This document shows positions 1 to 10,345 of a stretch of DNA of 64,000 nucleotides, one piece after another. Origin of the DNA: CAVRQM01 sp963732775 (GTDB lineage Bacteria > Pseudomonadota > Alphaproteobacteria > Acetobacterales > Acetobacteraceae). Numbering within the stretch: the stretch's first letter is position 1; every line of letters starts with the position of its first letter. The stretch lies in NCBI GenBank assembly GCA_963732775.1, contig CAVTAR010000001.1:310001-374000 (forward strand), read 5' to 3'. The translations under genes were made by a program, and so were the position numbers. The notes beneath the pieces are model-generated. The model did not search any database. It saw only the letters and a list, made by a program, of their open reading frames with translations, and was not told the DNA's origin.

Positions 1-554
1 GCGACCTCGCCGAAATTGTAGATCACGTCGCCCAGGTGGAAGAAGAACGACGGCACGTCGGCGGCGTCGCCCTCGGCGAAGTCGGTGATCATCTTGGCCG
101 CGACCATGTCCTGGTTCTGGCTGCTGCGCACGTTGCCCGTATCGCCGACGCAATGGAACACCAGCCGCCCGGCCTGGCCGATCGCGTCGAGCCGGCGCGG
201 CGCGAACGGGCCGAGGATGTCGGCCAGCGTCAGCCTCGGTTCGGCGCCCCCACGCGCGACCGGGCAAGCGCTCGGCTGCAGTTCGCCCGCGCGCTGCTCG
301 GAGTCGAGCACCTTGTACGCCTGGCTGTCCGACGGGTGCGGCACGGCGTAGTGCCCGCTCTCCGGCGTCGGCACCGGCTGGGCGAATTGCGGCCCGTCGG
401 CCGGGTGCGCCACGGTGTTGCCGGCCGGCGCTGCCTCGGGCGTCGCTGCGGCGGAGGCAGCGCCGGAAGCGGGGGCGTGGCGACGGTGCTGCCGTCGCGC
501 AGCCGGCGGCGCGGCGGGGGCCGCATGCTGCGGCGTACGTGGCGCCTTGGTCAT
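1..554 (-). CDS. Metallophosphoesterase-like protein (3' end cut by window edge)
   Basis: An open frame runs from an ATG at 554 to the left edge (184 codons, no stop reached). The first ~110 residues are rich in Ala, Pro and Arg and look disordered. After about residue 115 the sequence contains VFHCVGDTGN and then FFHLGDVIYNFGE. These resemble the metal-binding D-x-G and G-D motifs of calcineurin-like phosphoesterases. The rest of the active site (the GNH and histidine motifs) would lie outside the window. No signal peptide or membrane segment is visible. It lies downstream of rne on the same strand, separated by 170 bp that contain a strong hairpin, so it is probably transcribed separately. 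The family call is moderately secure; the substrate cannot be guessed. Confidence 0.6.
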   Translation of the reverse strand, partial: MTKAPRTPQHAAPAAPPAARRQHRRHAPASGAASAAATPEAAPAGNTVAHPADGPQFAQPVPTPESGHYAVPHPSDSQAYKVLDSEQRAGELQPSACPVARGGAEPRLTLADILGPFAPRRLDAIGQAGRLVFHCVGDTGNVRSSQNQDMVAAKMITDFAEGDAADVPSFFFHLGDVIYNFGEV

Positions 555-680
555 GGTCGCGCTCCCGGTGCCGTCCGTGCCAAGTCGGCACGGCGTTCAC
601 GCACCATGCCCCGGCGACGGTCGGGCGACCCGTTACAATCCGGCGACAGGGGCAGGCAGGCTGGCGACACCAGCGGCGCC

Positions 681-709
681 GCCGCCGGATGCGCGCTGCA
701 TCCGGCGGC
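681..709 (-). terminator. Stem-loop just after rne
   Basis: A perfect 12-bp inverted repeat (GCCGCCGGATGC, 5-nt loop, then its complement) begins 16 bases beyond the rne stop. Position and strength suit transcript termination or 3'-end protection of the rne mRNA. No T-run follows on the minus strand, so it is not a textbook intrinsic terminator. Confidence 0.45.
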
Positions 710-724
710 CGCGGGGCGGGTCGG

Positions 725-3700
725 CTAGCGGCGCCACCAGCCGCGGCGGCGCTCGGCCGGCGCGGCTGCGGCCTCGCCACCGATCAGCAGCGGCTGGATC
801 GCCGGCGCCACCACCGGCGCTTCCACCGGCGCTTCGGCAGCCGGCGCTTCGGCAGCGGGCGCTTCGGCAGCGGGCGCCTCCGCAGCCTCGGAGCCTGGTT
901 CCATGGCAACGTCGGGTTCGGGCACACCTGCCCCTGCCGGCTCCACCGCCGCCCGCGTCACCGGCTCGGCCTGCGTCGGCGGCAGTTCCGGCTCCACCCC
1001 TGGCGCCGGCACTCCGGGTTCGGGCATCGCCGGCGGCGGCTCGGCGAACGCCGCCGGCTGCTCGCGCGCGACCGCCCGGGCCGGCGGGCGGGGCGGGGCA
1101 ATGTCGGCAGAGGTGTCGATCACGTCGAAGATGTCGAAGCCCGAACCGCCGAATGGGTCGGCCGGAGTCGGTCCGACATAGCTCGCCCCGCCATAGGCCG
1201 GCCGCGACGCGCCGGCGGCCGGAAGGGCGGCCCCCGCGGCGGCATCCTCCGGCGCGCGCTCGGCTGCAACCTCCTCCTCGCCATCGCGGCGCCGCCGCCG
1301 CCCGCCGCGCCGCCCGCGTCGCCGGGCCTTCGGCAGGCCGTTCTCGTCGAGGTCCGCCGGGTCCACCGAGGGCTGGTCGTCCGCACTCCCGCGGGCCTCG
1401 GCCTCCGGTGCCAGCAGCGCCTCGGCCTCGCCCGGCGCGTCCGGCGTGCCCGCTGCGGCGGGTGTCTCGCCGGCCTCGGCCAGCAGCGCCGTGCCGGGCG
1501 CCTGCGTGCCCGTCGCCTGCGTGTCGAACCCGGAGAGCGGCTCGGCATCCAGTTCCCCCAGGGCCTGCGCGCCCTCGCCCTCGGCCTCGCCCGCCTCGCC
1601 ACCCTGGCCGTCGCGCCGGCCGCCCCGGCGGCGACGGCGGCGGCGGCGGCGGCGCTCGTTGTCCTCGGGCGATTCCGCGGCCGCCGGCTCGCCGGTGGTC
1701 CCGGCCGCCACCGCCGGCTCGGCCTCGTCGGCGTCGTCCTCCTCGTCGTCGAGGTCCTCGTCCGAGGCGAGGTCGACCGGGGCCACCGGCACCACCGGCG
1801 TCGCCGAGGCCGGGCGGATCGGCATGTCCTCGCGCCCGCGCACCTTGTCGATGCGCGACTGGCCGGGCAGCAGCTGGTCGTCGATGGCGAACTGCACCCG
1901 CATCGAATACCGCGCCTCGATCGCCGCCAGCCGCTCGCGCTTGTGGTTCAGCAGGTACATCACCACGGCAGGGGAGGCATGGACCATCACCACGGCCGCC
2001 CGGCCCTTGGCGCCCTCGTCCTCGATCGCGCGCAGCACGTGGATGGCGCTGCCGTCGATGTTGCGCACGTGCCCGGTGCCGCCGCATTGCGGGCAGGGCT
2101 CGAAATTGGTCTCGGCGAGCGACGGGCGCAGCCGCTGCCGGCTCATCTCCAGCAGCCCGAAATGGCTGATCGAGCCGACCTGGATGCGCGCGCGGTCCAC
2201 CCGCAGCGCGTCCTTGAGGCGGCGCTCGACGGAGGCGTTGTTCTTGCGGCTCTCCATGTCGATGAAGTCGATGACGATGAGCCCGGCCAGGTCGCGCAGC
2301 CGCAACTGCCGCGCCGCCTCGTCGGCGGCCTCGAGGTTGGTGCGCAGCGCCGTCTCCTCGATGTTGCGCTCGCGCGTCGAGCGCCCCGAGTTGACGTCGA
2401 TCGCCACCAGCGCCTCGGTCTGGTCGATCACCAGGTAGCCGCCGCTCTTCAGCGGCACGGTCGGGCTCATCATCGCGTCGAGCTGCGCCTCGACCTGGTG
2501 CTTGGCGAACAGCGACTGCCCCGGCTGCCCGTCGGTCCCACCGCGCCAGAGCTGCACCTTGCTGGCGTGGCTCGGCATCAGCATGCGCATGAAGTCGTGC
2601 GCGGCGCGGAACCCCTCTTCGCCGTCGACGGTGATGTCGTCGATGTCGCGCGAGTACACGTCGCGGATGGCGCGCTTGATCAGGCTCGCCTCCTCGTAGA
2701 TCAGCGAGGGGGCGACCGAGCGGAAGGTGTGCTCGCGGATGTCGTCCCACAGCCGCATCAGGTATTCGCAGTCGCGCTTGATCTCGGGCTTCGGGCGGTT
2801 GGCGCCGGCGGTGCGCACGATCAGCCCCATGCCGTCCGGCAGGTTCAGCTCGGCGGTGACTTCCTTCAGCCGCTTGCGGTCGGCCGCCGAGGTGATCTTG
2901 CGCGAGATGCCGCCGCCGCGCGGCGAGTTGGGCATCAGCACGCGAGAACCGGCCGGCGAGCGAGATGTAGCTGGTCAGCGCCGCGCCCTTCGTGCCGCGC
3001 TCCTCCTTGACGACCTGCACCAGCATGATCTGGCGGCGGTGGATCACCTCCTGGATGCGGTAGCTGCGCAGGAAGCGGTTGGTGCGCCGCGCCCTTGCCT
3101 CGTCGGCGCGGGCCTCCTCGGCGGCATCCGCCGCGGTCTCGCCGCCGCCCACGGTCTCGGGCGGCGCCTGTTCGGTCTCGGGGATGTCGAACGCGGTGTC
3201 CGGGGCCTCGTCGAGCGCCGATCCGGCCGCGCCCTGGAACGGCTCGGCCGCGCCGGCGCCGTCGAAGGCCTGCTCGGGCGGCTCCTCGCCGGTCGCGGCG
3301 ACCGGCTCGGCCTCGGCCGGCGTCGGGGCGTCGGGTTCCGGGGCGGTGCCCGGCCGGTCCTGCGGGTCCGCGGGCGAGTCCTCGCCGGCGAAGGGCTCGC
3401 CGAAGCGCTCGTCGCGGACGATGCCGGCCGGCTGTGCCGGCGACCACGGGCGCTCGCCCGCCGCCTCGCCGCCCTCTTCCTCGCCGCCCTCTTCCTTGCC
3501 GCCCGCTTCCTTGCCGCCCGCTTCCGCGCCGCCTCCGTCCGCCTCGCTGCCCGGCGCGTCCTCCTGGCCGGATGGCGTGGCGCGGTCCGGCTGGCCCGGC
3601 GCGTCCAGGGTCACGTCGCCTGGCCGGTCCGCTGGCGCCGCCGCTTCGTCCGTCTCGCCCCCTGCCGTCTCGCCCCCTGCCGTCTCGCCCCCTGCCGGGT

Positions 3701-4109
3701 CGGCCGCGGCCCGGGCGGGCGGGGTCCGGGCGGGCCGCGTCCGGGCGGACCGGCCTTCGCCGGCCGGCGCGAGATCCTCGCGCTCGGCCTGCTCGTCCTC
3801 CTCGGCTTCCTCGGCGCGCGCCTCCTCGGCCTGCTGGGCCAGCAGGCGCTGCCGGTCGGCCACCGGGATCTGGTAGTAGTCGGGATGGATCTCGCCGAAC
3901 GCCAGGAAGCCGTGCCGCCCGCCGCCGTATTCGACGAACGCGGCCTGCAGGCTCGGCTCCACGCGCACCACCTTCGCGAGATAGATGTTGCCCTTGAGCT
4001 GCCGCCTCGACGCCGTCTCGACGTCGAAATCCTCTAGCCGGCTACCATCCAGCACCACCACGCGGGTCTCTTCCGCGTGCGTGGCGTCGATCAGCATGCG
4101 CTTGGTCAT
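725..4109 (-). CDS. rne: Ribonuclease E (one frameshift)
   Basis: This is the endoribonuclease core of the RNA degradosome. It starts at ATG 4109 (MTKRMLIDATH). The N-terminal S1 half is followed by about 300 residues of acidic low-complexity insert, and S1 then resumes with RRTNRFLRSYRIQEV and the conserved TSYISLAGRF. The catalytic core shows VAIDVNSG and GLIVIDFIDM (the two metal-binding Asp) and the Zn-link CPQCGG. The C-terminal third is disordered, with a run of ten arginines, EAPAA repeats and a terminal RRRGWWRR. In Caulobacter a GWW motif at this place binds PNPase. One extra base at about 2942-2945, between SLAGRF and VLMPN, breaks the frame. The span of 3385 nt (3n+1) then gives 1127 aa, so I read it as a sequence error in an essential gene. 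Confidence 0.93.
3652..3696 (-). repeat. Three perfect 15-bp tandem repeats inside rne
   Basis: Units at 3652-3666, 3667-3681 and 3682-3696 are identical and encode GGETA repeats in the acidic insert of the S1 domain. A second, imperfect run (EAGGKEAGGKEEGGEEEGG) lies at about 3465-3530. Such in-frame repeats expand and contract easily, so insert length should vary between strains. Confidence 0.85.
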
Positions 4110-4656
4110 GTAGTCGTGAACTCCGGAACGCCGCGGCGCGATCCTGCCTCGCGGGGCGGATGCGGCGGCTCGCGTGGGATGGGGCCAGGAGTGGACCGGG
4201 CCACCCGCGCACGGACCGTCCGACCACGGCCCGCCGCTGCCCCGACATAGACGGGACGGCGGGCTCGGGGTCGGTCGTGTGCGCGAGGAGGGGCACCGGA
4301 TCCTTCTGTCCTGCGGGCAGGCGCGCCGTTGCGGCGGGCGCGACTCCTGGATGGAACTCGTCCGTCCGCCGGATGGCGGACGGCCAGCTCCGGCCGGAAC
4401 AGACGTGATGCCGAACGCGGCCGGGGGCACGGGGTGCGCGCCATCGCGCAGCTCCCGGCTCTGTCGGATAGTGGGGCAACGCGGCCGCCGCCGCAAGCCA
4501 TCTCCGCCGCGCGAGGTGTCGCCGAGTTACCACACACCCGCTCCCATTCGCCACATCGCCGCCGCGCGGCTGCCATAAATCAAGGCGTAAGGTGCTTTTC
4601 TCAATGCTGCGTGCTAGCCAGCTTCGGCGTGGTCCTGTCATGGGGAGGTCGGGCGC
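4110..4656. other. 547-bp divergent intergenic region (rne / amidase)
   Basis: No convincing gene is seen. The open frames here are extensions of rne or have random composition. It must hold the promoter and long 5' leader of rne (minus) and the promoter of the amidase gene (plus). The only AT-richer stretch is about 4570-4620 (CATAAATCAAGG), the best place for the plus-strand promoter, but no clear -35/-10 pair can be assigned. RNase E leaders are often long and autoregulatory; nothing here proves that. Confidence 0.5.
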
Positions 4657-5484
4657 ATGATCCGTCGACGCATCCTGCTGGGGTTCGGCGCCAGCGCCAG
4701 CTTCGCCATCCCCGACGCCTCCCCGGCGCGTGCCGCCATGGCCCGGCCCGGCCCGCACCCGCCTCCGAGCGCCGCCCGCCCGCTGGTGTTCCTGGACCCC
4801 GGCCACGGCGGCAAGGACCCCGGCGCCATCGGCGTCTCGGGCACCTACGAGAAGCACGTCGCCCTGGCCGCGGCGCAGGAACTGCAACGCCGGCTGGAGG
4901 CGGGCGGCCGCTACCGCGTCGTGCTGTCGCGCGGCGGCGACGTGTTCATCCCGCTGCAACAGCGGGTGGCGACCGCGCAGGCGCGCGGGGCGGCGCTGTT
5001 CGTCTCGATGCACGCCGATGCCGTGCTCGACCACGCGGTGCGCGGCGCCAGCGTGTACACACTGGCCGACCAGGCGTCCGACGCCCAGAGCGCCGCGCTG
5101 GCGCGCCACGAGAACGCCGCCGACCGCTTCGGCGGCCCGGCGGTCCAGGGCGTCTCGCCGGAGGTCGCGCGCATCCTGGCGAGCCTCGTGCGCCAGGAGA
5201 CGCGGGCCGGCTCGGCGCGCCTGGCCCGCGCCGTGGTGGGCGAGCTGCGCCACGGGGTCGGCGTGCTGGACAACCCGGCCCGCCATGCCGGCTTCGCGGT
5301 GCTGAAGGCCGCCGACATCCCGAGCGTGCTGGTGGAGATGGGGTTCATGTCGAACCCGCAGGACGAGGCGGCGTTGCAGCGGGCGGACCATCGCGCCGTG
5401 GTGGCGGCGGCCCTGCAGCGCGCCATTGACGGCTTCTTCGTCCGCGGCCCGGGCGAGCCGGTGGGCACGCGCATGGCCGGCTGA
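4657..5484 (+). CDS. N-acetylmuramoyl-L-alanine amidase (Amidase_3)
   Basis: This is a periplasmic zinc amidase that cuts the amide bond between MurNAc and the stem peptide, as in AmiA/B/C cell separation enzymes. It is 275 aa. The N-terminus has an Arg-rich start (MIRRRIL), a short hydrophobic stretch and an Ala-x-Ala end at about residue 26, so it is exported, possibly by Tat. The catalytic domain begins near residue 41. Zinc ligands and the catalytic residue are visible as H50 (DPGHGG), E65 (YEKH), H119 (SMHAD) and E227 (VEMGFMSN). There is no AMIN domain, so it is a short family member. It lies 64 bp upstream of mrcA on the same strand, so wall cutting and wall synthesis may be co-expressed. 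Confidence 0.9.
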   Translation: MIRRRILLGFGASASFAIPDASPARAAMARPGPHPPPSAARPLVFLDPGHGGKDPGAIGVSGTYEKHVALAAAQELQRRLEAGGRYRVVLSRGGDVFIPLQQRVATAQARGAALFVSMHADAVLDHAVRGASVYTLADQASDAQSAALARHENAADRFGGPAVQGVSPEVARILASLVRQETRAGSARLARAVVGELRHGVGVLDNPARHAGFAVLKAADIPSVLVEMGFMSNPQDEAALQRADHRAVVAAALQRAIDGFFVRGPGEPVGTRMAG

Positions 5485-5548
5485 GGCTTGGGCGGCGCGA
5501 TCGCGACGAGCCTACGCTGCGCGCCGGAAAGGAGCTAAGACTCCCGCG

Positions 5549-8162
5549 ATGCCCACCCCCCTCCATGCCGGCGAACGCCTCGCCCGCTCCTCCGCCCAGC
5601 CGCCGCCCGATCAGGTGCGCCTCGACCCGATGCGCGGCGTCGCGGAACGCGCGGGCGGGCCGCCCCGGCGCGGCCGCGAGCCCAGGCGCCGCGGACGCAG
5701 CTGGGTCGGCCGGCTCGGCGGGCTGGTGTTCGGCGTGCTGGTGCTCGGCATGGTGGGCGCCGCCGGGGCCGCCTACGTCGCCTACCGCCACTACGCGGCC
5801 GGCCTGCCAGACGTGAAGGGGTTGCTCAGCTACCAGCCGCGCATCATGAGCCGGGTCTACGCCGGGGACATGCGCCTACTGGCGGAACTCGCCACCGAGC
5901 GGCGCATCTTCGTGCCGTACGGGGCGATCCCGGACCTCGTCAAGCACGCCTTCGTCGCCGCCGAGGACCAGAGCTTCTTCAGCCACAACGGCGTCGACCC
6001 GCTGGCCATCCTGCGCGCCGCCGCGACCGACCTGATGCAGCGCGGCCAGGGCAAGCGGCCGGTCGGCGCATCGACCATCACCCAGCAGGTGGTCAAGAAC
6101 ATGCTGCTGACCAACGAGGTCAGCTTCGCGCGCAAGATCAAGGAGGCGCTGCTGGCGATCCGGGTCGAGCGGACGCTGAGCAAGGAGCGCATCCTCGAGC
6201 TGTACCTGAACGAGATCTATCTCGGCGAGGGCGCCTACGGCGTGGCGGCGGCGGCGCAGACCTACTTCGACAAGTCGCTCGACGCGCTGACCCCGGCCGA
6301 GGCGGCGTTCCTCGCGGCGCTGCCGAAGGCGCCCAACAACTACAACCCGCAGCGCTACCCCGACGCCGCCCGCGCGCGGCGCGACTGGGTGCTGGACCGC
6401 ATGCTCGACACGCACGTGCTGTCGGCCGAGGACGCGGCCAGGGCGCACGCGCAACCCGTGGTGCCGGCGGTGCATCCGAAGACCGAGCTGCTGGCCGGGG
6501 CGGATTTCTTCGCCGAGGAGGTGCGCCGCCAGCTGGTGGACCGCTTCGGCGCCGACCGCGCCCTGCAGGGCGGCTTCGTGGTGCGCACCAGCCTCGATGC
6601 CGGACTGCAGGCGCAGGCCGACCGCGCGCTGCGCGACGGGCTGATGCGCTACGACCAGGCGCGTGGCGGCTGGCGCGGGCCGGTGGCGCACCTCGCCGCC
6701 GGCGCCGCGGTGCGCGCGGTGTGGCAGCAGGCGCTGGCCGGCGTGGCGCGCCCGGCCGGGATGCTGGCGGAATGGCAGCTCGCCGTCGTCACCGAGGCCG
6801 CGGGCGGCGTGGCACAGCTCGGCCTGCTGGAGCGGGCGGCGGACGGCACCGCCACGCCGCGGCTGCTGCCGCTCGCCGTGTCCGACCTGGGCTGGGCGCG
6901 CCCGGTGCGCCAGAGCGGCAGCCAGGGCCCGACGCCGCGCCGCGTCGAGGACGTGGTGCATCCGGGCGACGTGGTGATGGCCGAGATCGTGCCCGCGTCG
7001 CCCGGCGCCGGCGGCAAGCCGGGGCGGCCGGAGCACCTGCTGCTGCGCCAGGTGCCGATCGTGCAGGGGGCGCTGGTCTCGCTCGACCCGGCCACTGGGC
7101 GGGTGCTGGCGCTGTCCGGCGGCTGGTCGGTACGAAGCGAGCCAGTTCGACCGTGCCACGCAGGCGCTGCGCCAGCCCGGGTCGAGCTTCAAGCCGGTGG
7201 TCTACCTGACCGCCATGGAGCAGGGCATCTCGCCGTCGCAGACCTTCCTCGACGCGCCGTTCGTGATGGACAACGGCCAGGGCGGGCAGTGGCGGCCGAA
7301 CAACTACGAGAACGACTTCTCCGGCTGGGTGCCGCTGCATACCGCGCTCGAGAAGTCGCTCAACCTCGTCACCGTGCGGGTCGCCGACAAGGTCGGCATG
7401 GCGGCGGTCGCGACCAACGCCATCGCCTTCCACGTCTACGACGCCATGCCGAAGGTGCTGCCCGCGGCATTGGGCGCGGTGGAGACCACGGTGCTGCGGC
7501 TGGCCGGCTTCTATGCCGCACTGGACGAGGGCGGGCGCGAGGTGCAGCCGACGCTGATCGACCAGGTGCAGGACCAGACCGGGCAGGTGGTCTACGCCGC
7601 CCCGGCGGTGTCCTGCGACGACTGCAACGACCCGTCGCGGCCGCCCACGCTGACCGACCAGCGGCGCGAGCTGGCCGACCCGCAGAGCGTGTTCCAGGTG
7701 GTGGCGATGCTGCAGGGCGTGGTGCAGCACGGCACCGGCGTGCCCGCCGGGCAGGGGCTCGGCCGCGCCATCGCCGGCAAGACCGGCACCACGCAGGACT
7801 TTGCCGACGCCTGGTTCGCGGGCTTCACGCCCGACCTCGTCACCGTGGTCTGGATCGGCTACGACACGCCGGCCAGCCTCGGCGACAAGCAGACCGGCGG
7901 CGCGGTCGCCGCCCCCATCTGGCACGACTTCATGGCCGGCGCGCTGAAGGACCGGCCGAACCTGAAGTTCGTCCCGCCGCCCGGCGTCACGATGGCCAGC
8001 TACGACATGGGCTGGGGCAGCGTGGCCGACGCCTTCAAGCCGGGGCAGACCCCTGGGGCGAGCACGTCGGAGAACACCGCCTCGGCCGACGCACCCGCCT
8101 CGGGCGGCGCCACCGGCGGCACGGCGGCGGGGGTCGACAGCGGCCTCGGCGGACTCTACTGA
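5549..8162 (+). CDS. mrcA: Penicillin-binding protein 1A, bifunctional (one frameshift)
   Basis: This class A PBP polymerises lipid II (GT51 domain) and cross-links peptides (transpeptidase domain). The start is ATG 5549 with AAAGGAG about 14 bases upstream. A basic cytoplasmic tail is followed by a membrane anchor at about residues 55-75. The GT51 motifs AAEDQSFFSHNGVD and GASTITQQ are present, then an OB-like linker, then the transpeptidase motifs SSFK and KTGTT. One extra G at 7129-7130 breaks the frame just before SSFK; without it the protein reads GGWSYEASQFDRATQ. The span of 2614 nt (3n+1) then gives 870 aa, a normal length. The C-terminus is a Gly/Ala/Ser-rich tail. prfB follows after 75 bp. 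Confidence 0.92.
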
Positions 8163-8237
8163 CGCCCCGCTTCACCCGCCTCGCCCAGGCGCCGCTTCGC
8201 CGTTTCCACAGCCCGTTCCACCGCCCATGTGAGAGCC

Positions 8238-9369
8238 ATGTCCAACGAGAGCGACGCCCTGGCCGAGCAGATCAAGCAGTCCGTGTCGCTGCTGCGGAGG
8301 CATCTTTGACTGGGATGCAGCGCTCCCCCGCCTCGACGAGCTGAATGCCAGGGCCGAGGACCCCGCCCTCTGGGCCGCCGCCGCCGCCGCCCAGGCGCTG
8401 ATGCGCGAGCGCAACCGCCTCGCCGCCGCGATCGACGGGGTGCGCCGGCTGGAGGGCGAGGCCGCCGAGAACGCTGAACTGGTGGCGCTCGCCGAGGCGG
8501 ACGGCGACGCGGCGCTGGTGGCCGAGGCCGAGGCGGCGCTGCGGGCGCTGGCCGGCGAGGCGAAGCGGCGCGAGATCGAGAGCCTGCTGTCCGGCGAGGC
8601 CGACGCGCGCGACGCCTACATGGAGATCAATGCCGGCGCGGGAGGGACGGAGGCGCAGGACTGGGCGGAGATGCTGCTGCGCATGTACACCCGCTGGGCC
8701 GAGCAGCACGGCTATCAGGTCGCCATGCTGGACGAGAGCGAGGGCGAGCAGGCCGGCCTGAAGTCCGTGACGCTCCAGGTCACGGGCACGGACGCCTATG
8801 GCTGGCTGAAGACCGAGGCCGGCGTGCATCGCCTCGTGCGCATCAGCCCGTTCGACGCGGCGGCCCGGCGGCAGACCAGCTTCGCCTCGGTCTGGGTCTA
8901 TCCGGTGATCGACGACACGATCGAGATCGAGATCGACCCGTCCGACCTGAAGGTCGACACCTATCGCGCCTCCGGCGCCGGCGGGCAGCACGTCAACAAG
9001 ACCGAGAGCGCCATCCGCATCACCCACCTGCCGAGCGGCATCGTCGTGGCCTGCCAGACCGACCGCAGCCAGCACCGCAACCGCGCGACCGCGATGGGAA
9101 TGCTGAAGGCGCGGATGTACGAGGCCGAGCTGCAGAAGCGCGAGGCCGCGTCGGCGGCGACCGAGGCGGCCAAGACCGACATCGGCTGGGGCCACCAGAT
9201 CCGCAACTACGTGCTGGCGCCCTACCAGCTGGTCAAGGATCTGCGCACCGGCGTGGAGAAGGGCAACCCCGGCGCGGTGCTGGACGGCGAGCTAGACGAG
9301 TTCATGGCCGCGGCCCTGGCGCAGCGCGCCGGCGCCACGCGCTCGGAGGCGAGCGCCAGCGCCCGCTAG
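8238..9369 (+). CDS. prfB: Peptide chain release factor 2 (programmed +1 frameshift)
   Basis: RF2 terminates translation at UAA and UGA codons. A 23-codon leader (ATG 8238 to TGA 8307-8309) precedes the main frame, entered by a +1 shift at CTT TGA C. The main frame continues DWDAALPRLDELNARAEDP. The domain structure is complete: a coiled-coil N-terminal domain, the codon-recognition tripeptide SPF (in RISPFD) and the peptidyl-transferase motif GGQ (GAGGQHVNKTES). The total is 376 aa with the shift, close to the usual length. Expression is autoregulated: low RF2 lets ribosomes pause at the UGA and shift. It is the second gene after mrcA, and a strong palindrome follows the stop. Confidence 0.96.
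8296..8310 (+). promoter_or_regulatory. prfB programmed frameshift site
   Basis: GGAGG (8296-8300), a 3-nt spacer CAT, then CTT TGA C (8304-8310). This is the classical RF2 recoding architecture: an internal Shine-Dalgarno three bases before a slippery CTT followed by an in-frame UGA and C. It should not be treated as a sequencing error. Confidence 0.96.
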
Positions 9370-9394
9370 GAGGCGACGCCCACCCTGGCCGCCC

Positions 9395-9491
9395 CCCCAC
9401 CCGGCCCTCCGGGCCACCCTCCCCACAGTGGGGGAGGGAAAGAAATCTCCCTCCCCTTCATGGGGAGGGTGGCCCGGAGGGCCGGGTGGGG
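9395..9491. repeat. Nested-palindrome intergenic repeat (REP-like)
   Basis: Two perfect 31-bp inverted arms (9395-9425 and 9461-9491) enclose a second inverted repeat (GGGGAGGGA at 9431-9439, complement at 9448-9456). Each arm also holds a small palindrome, GGCCC-TCC-GGGCC. It lies 26 bp after prfB and could act as its terminator. Similar GC-rich palindromes are dispersed in many alphaproteobacterial genomes, but copy number here cannot be judged from one window. Confidence 0.8.
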
Positions 9492-9577
9492 TTGCCGGCA
9501 CCACATTCCAAGCCGCCCACGCCGCACCAAGCCACGTCCCGCTTGACTTCCGCCTCCGCATCGTTCATGTTCCGTTC

Positions 9578-10252
9578 GTGCCCACCCCCACCACCCCCTT
9601 CCCATCCCAAGCCGCGCTACTGGAGCTGTCGCGGCAGTTCGGCCTGATCTGGACCATGCTGACCCGAGGCCTCGGCCTCTGGGAATCGCGGGAGCAATCG
9701 AGTCCGCTGCCGGGGCTGGCCTACCGCCGGGCCAGCCGCCTGGTCGCCCGCCTGCAAGCCCTCCTCGCCCTGCTCGCCGCCGGCCGCCTGCCCCGGGTCC
9801 GCCCGCCCCGGCCGGCGCCAGCCGCCGAGGCCACGCCGCCAGACGCCCGGCCCCCAGACGATCCGCTCCGGCCACGTCCCGTGCGCCTGCCGCAGCGGGT
9901 CGGCTGGCTGATGGCCCGCGGAATCGAGATCCGCTGGGCCTCGGGTCCCTTGCAGCGCTGGCTGCTCGACCCGGAGGTGCAGGTGCTGCTGGCCCAGGTG
10001 CCGCAGGCCCGCAGGCCGCTGGCCGCCCTGTGCCGGATGCTCGCCATCCCGCCCTGGCCGCACCCACCCGACGGCCCGCTGCCGCCGCCGAAACCCAGGG
10101 TGAGGAAGCCCCGGCCGAAGAAGCCCCGGCGGCCGACCTTGGCCGAGGACCGGGCGGCGTGCTGGCACCATCGCTGCATCGAGACCGACAGCGGCTTCGT
10201 CAATCCCAAGCGCCGCCCCTGGTGGATGCCGCCGCTGTCGAAGCGCCGATGA
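9578..10252 (+). CDS. Hypothetical protein
   Basis: I do not recognise this protein. The frame is open from 9428, but its first part translates the palindromic repeat, so I prefer the GTG at 9578 (224 aa). A helical Leu/Ala-rich N-terminus (ALLELSRQFGLIWTMLTR) is followed by an amphipathic segment with RRASRLVARLQALLALLAAG, a Pro/Arg-rich linker, a second helical block (WLLDPEVQVLLAQVP and PLAALCRML) and a very basic C-terminus (RKPRPKKPRR, then GFVNPKRRPWWMPP). The basic, Trp-containing tail suggests nucleic acid or membrane contact, but that is inference. TTGACT at 9543 and CATGTT at 9566 are spaced 17 bp and could be a promoter for a near-leaderless message. Confidence 0.5.
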   Translation: MPTPTTPFPSQAALLELSRQFGLIWTMLTRGLGLWESREQSSPLPGLAYRRASRLVARLQALLALLAAGRLPRVRPPRPAPAAEATPPDARPPDDPLRPRPVRLPQRVGWLMARGIEIRWASGPLQRWLLDPEVQVLLAQVPQARRPLAALCRMLAIPPWPHPPDGPLPPPKPRVRKPRPKKPRRPTLAEDRAACWHHRCIETDSGFVNPKRRPWWMPPLSKRR

Positions 10253-10345
10253 GGCGGGCCTGAGCACGCCTCGTTTGTTGCGCTTACAACCTAATGTTCC
10301 TGGCGTTCCGTCGTCGCGGCCTGCTGCCGGCTCCTGGCGGCCGCC

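Noticed and set aside
415..3010. Long plus-strand frames (500-800 codons) opposite rne
   Set aside because: They consist of Arg/Pro/Ala/Gly strings with no motif, are antisense to a conserved gene, and arise from GC-rich third positions.
8238..8309. prfB start treated as a frameshift error
   Set aside because: The internal Shine-Dalgarno and CTT TGA C are the known programmed site.
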